From positions 1,364,001-1,428,000 of the forward strand of contig NZ_CP013233.1 in assembly GCF_001584165.1 (NCBI RefSeq): a DNA stretch of 64,000 nucleotides. Direction: 5' to 3'. Position 1 is the first letter of the stretch, and each line of letters starts with the position of its first letter. The DNA comes from Collimonas arenae. GTDB taxonomy: Bacteria > Pseudomonadota > Gammaproteobacteria > Burkholderiales > Burkholderiaceae_D. A program made the position numbers and the translations under genes. The notes under the pieces were generated by a model, which was given only the letters and a program-made list of their open reading frames with translations, made no database searches and was not told the DNA's origin. Positions 63,165-64,000 of this stretch are shown piece after piece.

Positions 63165-64000
63165 TTGGCCACAATGGACGATGTCGCAAGAATTGCGCAG
63201 GTTTCCACGTCGACCGTATCGCATGTCTTGAACGGTACACGCAAGGTGCGGCCGGCGACTGTGCGCGCGGTGGAGGCGGCGATCCAGGCGACCGGCTACA
63301 TCCCGAACACGCTGGCGCGCTCGCTGGCGCGTTCGACGTCGAACACCATCGGCGTTGCGATCTCGGCCTTGTCCAATCACTATTTCAGTGAAACCGTGCA
63401 CGCCATCGAAACCGAATGCGCCAGGCACGGCATCATGATGTTGTATGTCGACACGCGCGACGATCCCGAACAGGAACTACGTGCGGTCAAAGCCTTACAT
63501 CACCGCCGGGTCGATGGCATTTTGCTGGCGCCATCCCCCGATCCGCAGCATCTGGCGCTGGAGTATTTGCGCGCCAACCAGATTCCGGCAGTGCTGGTCG
63601 ACCGCTTGATGCCGCAGGGCTTCGATCAGGTCGGCGTGGAAAACAAGCAATCGTCGCAGGAGTTGGTGCGGCATCTGATCCAGCATGGCCACAAACGCAT
63701 CGCCTTTATTTCCGGTCGCGCCGGCCTGACTACCACCGACGAGCGGATTGCCGGCTATCGGGCGGCGCTGGATGCGGCCGGCTTACCATTTGACGAAGAG
63801 CTGCTGGTCTGTGGCGAATCCAGCAGCGAGCCGGCGCGCCTGGCGACCCGCAAGCTGCTGACGTTGGCCGCGCCGCCGACGGCGATCATGGCGGCCAACA
63901 ACCTGATGACGATTGGTGCCATGCACGCGTTGCGCGACGCCAAGGTCGATGTGCCGGAGCAGATTGCGCTGGTCGGTTTCGATGATTTCGACTGGGCCGA
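63165..64000 (+). CDS. LacI-family transcriptional regulator of the sugar operon (runs off the window)
   Basis: The frame is open to the last base, so the C terminus is missing; 278 residues are visible. The LacI helix-turn-helix and hinge are 'MDDVARIAQVSTSTVSHVLNGTRKVRPATVRAVEAAIQATGYIPNTLARSLAR'. The effector domain follows: 'IGVAISALSNHYFSETVHAIETECARHG', 'RRVDGILLAPS', 'AVLVDRLMPQGFDQVGVENKQSSQELVRHLIQHGHKRIAFISG' and 'IALVGFDDFDW'. Start is TTG at 63165 with GAGGAGAGAGC before it; ATG at 63174 possible. Most similar in pattern to RbsR-type repressors; it should bind the GCAAGCGCTTGC operators at 59131. Confidence 0.93.
   Translation, partial: MATMDDVARIAQVSTSTVSHVLNGTRKVRPATVRAVEAAIQATGYIPNTLARSLARSTSNTIGVAISALSNHYFSETVHAIETECARHGIMMLYVDTRDDPEQELRAVKALHHRRVDGILLAPSPDPQHLALEYLRANQIPAVLVDRLMPQGFDQVGVENKQSSQELVRHLIQHGHKRIAFISGRAGLTTTDERIAGYRAALDAAGLPFDEELLVCGESSSEPARLATRKLLTLAAPPTAIMAANNLMTIGAMHALRDAKVDVPEQIALVGFDDFDWA

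Overview
The window looks like chromosome of a chitin-degrading betaproteobacterium of the family Oxalobacteraceae, most like Collimonas. This is an inference from GC-rich coding style, gene content (cysTWA-cysB, pyrD, an aat/bpt pair, argA, pmbA/yjgA) and several secreted chitinases next to a GlcNAc operon. I see no prophage, insertion sequence, CRISPR array or plasmid-type replication gene.

Layout. 1-8.3 kb: the end of a C4-dicarboxylate carrier, a GntR regulator, a LytS/LytTR two-component operon with a GIN-domain protein, two small exported proteins built on a repeated GKRL motif, a PAAR protein with a possible type VI secretion cargo, and small regulator/enzyme pairs. 8.3-16.6 kb: sulfate ABC permease operon with CysB, pyrD, both bacterial N-end-rule transferases, a Nudix hydrolase and tandem initiator tRNA genes. 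17.4-34.4 kb: a chitin/GlcNAc block. A TonB-dependent receptor and TonB-ExbB-ExbD-ExbD would import oligosaccharides. A GlcNAc operon follows (kinase, GntR regulator, deacetylase, SIS-type deaminase, beta-hexosaminidase, MFS carrier, GH16-like protein, GH18 chitinase), then a convergent lipoprotein chitinase with a CBM5/12 domain. 34.7-42.2 kb: amino acid permease, M16 protease, YggX, ArgA. 42.2-54.5 kb: a copper block (two CusF-like proteins, cupredoxin, multicopper oxidase, TolC-type protein, CueR, CopA, CopZ) interleaved with a cupin/JmjC protein and a second CBM5/12-GH18 chitinase. 54.5-64 kb: esterase, orphan TRAP binding protein, MogA, YjgA, PmbA and a ribose-type ABC operon with its LacI regulator, which runs off the window.

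The most notable signal is a composite promoter found four times. It consists of a G[TC]AA[TG]ACCA[CG]TT box, exactly 9 bp, TTGACA, exactly 17 bp, and a TAnAGT-like -10. It stands before the TonB-dependent receptor, the GlcNAc operon, the CBM-chitinase and the cupin/JmjC gene. Further copies of the box lie near the second chitinase. This defines a candidate chitin/GlcNAc regulon by sequence alone and places the cupin/JmjC protein in it.

A second signal concerns quality. About two dozen 1-nt indels, nearly all losses in short homopolymers, break the frames of 14 genes between 20.9 and 49.5 kb. One initiator tRNA also lacks a base. Repairing each restores a full-length family-typical protein, so I list these genes as CDS spanning the breaks and think sequencing error is the likeliest cause.
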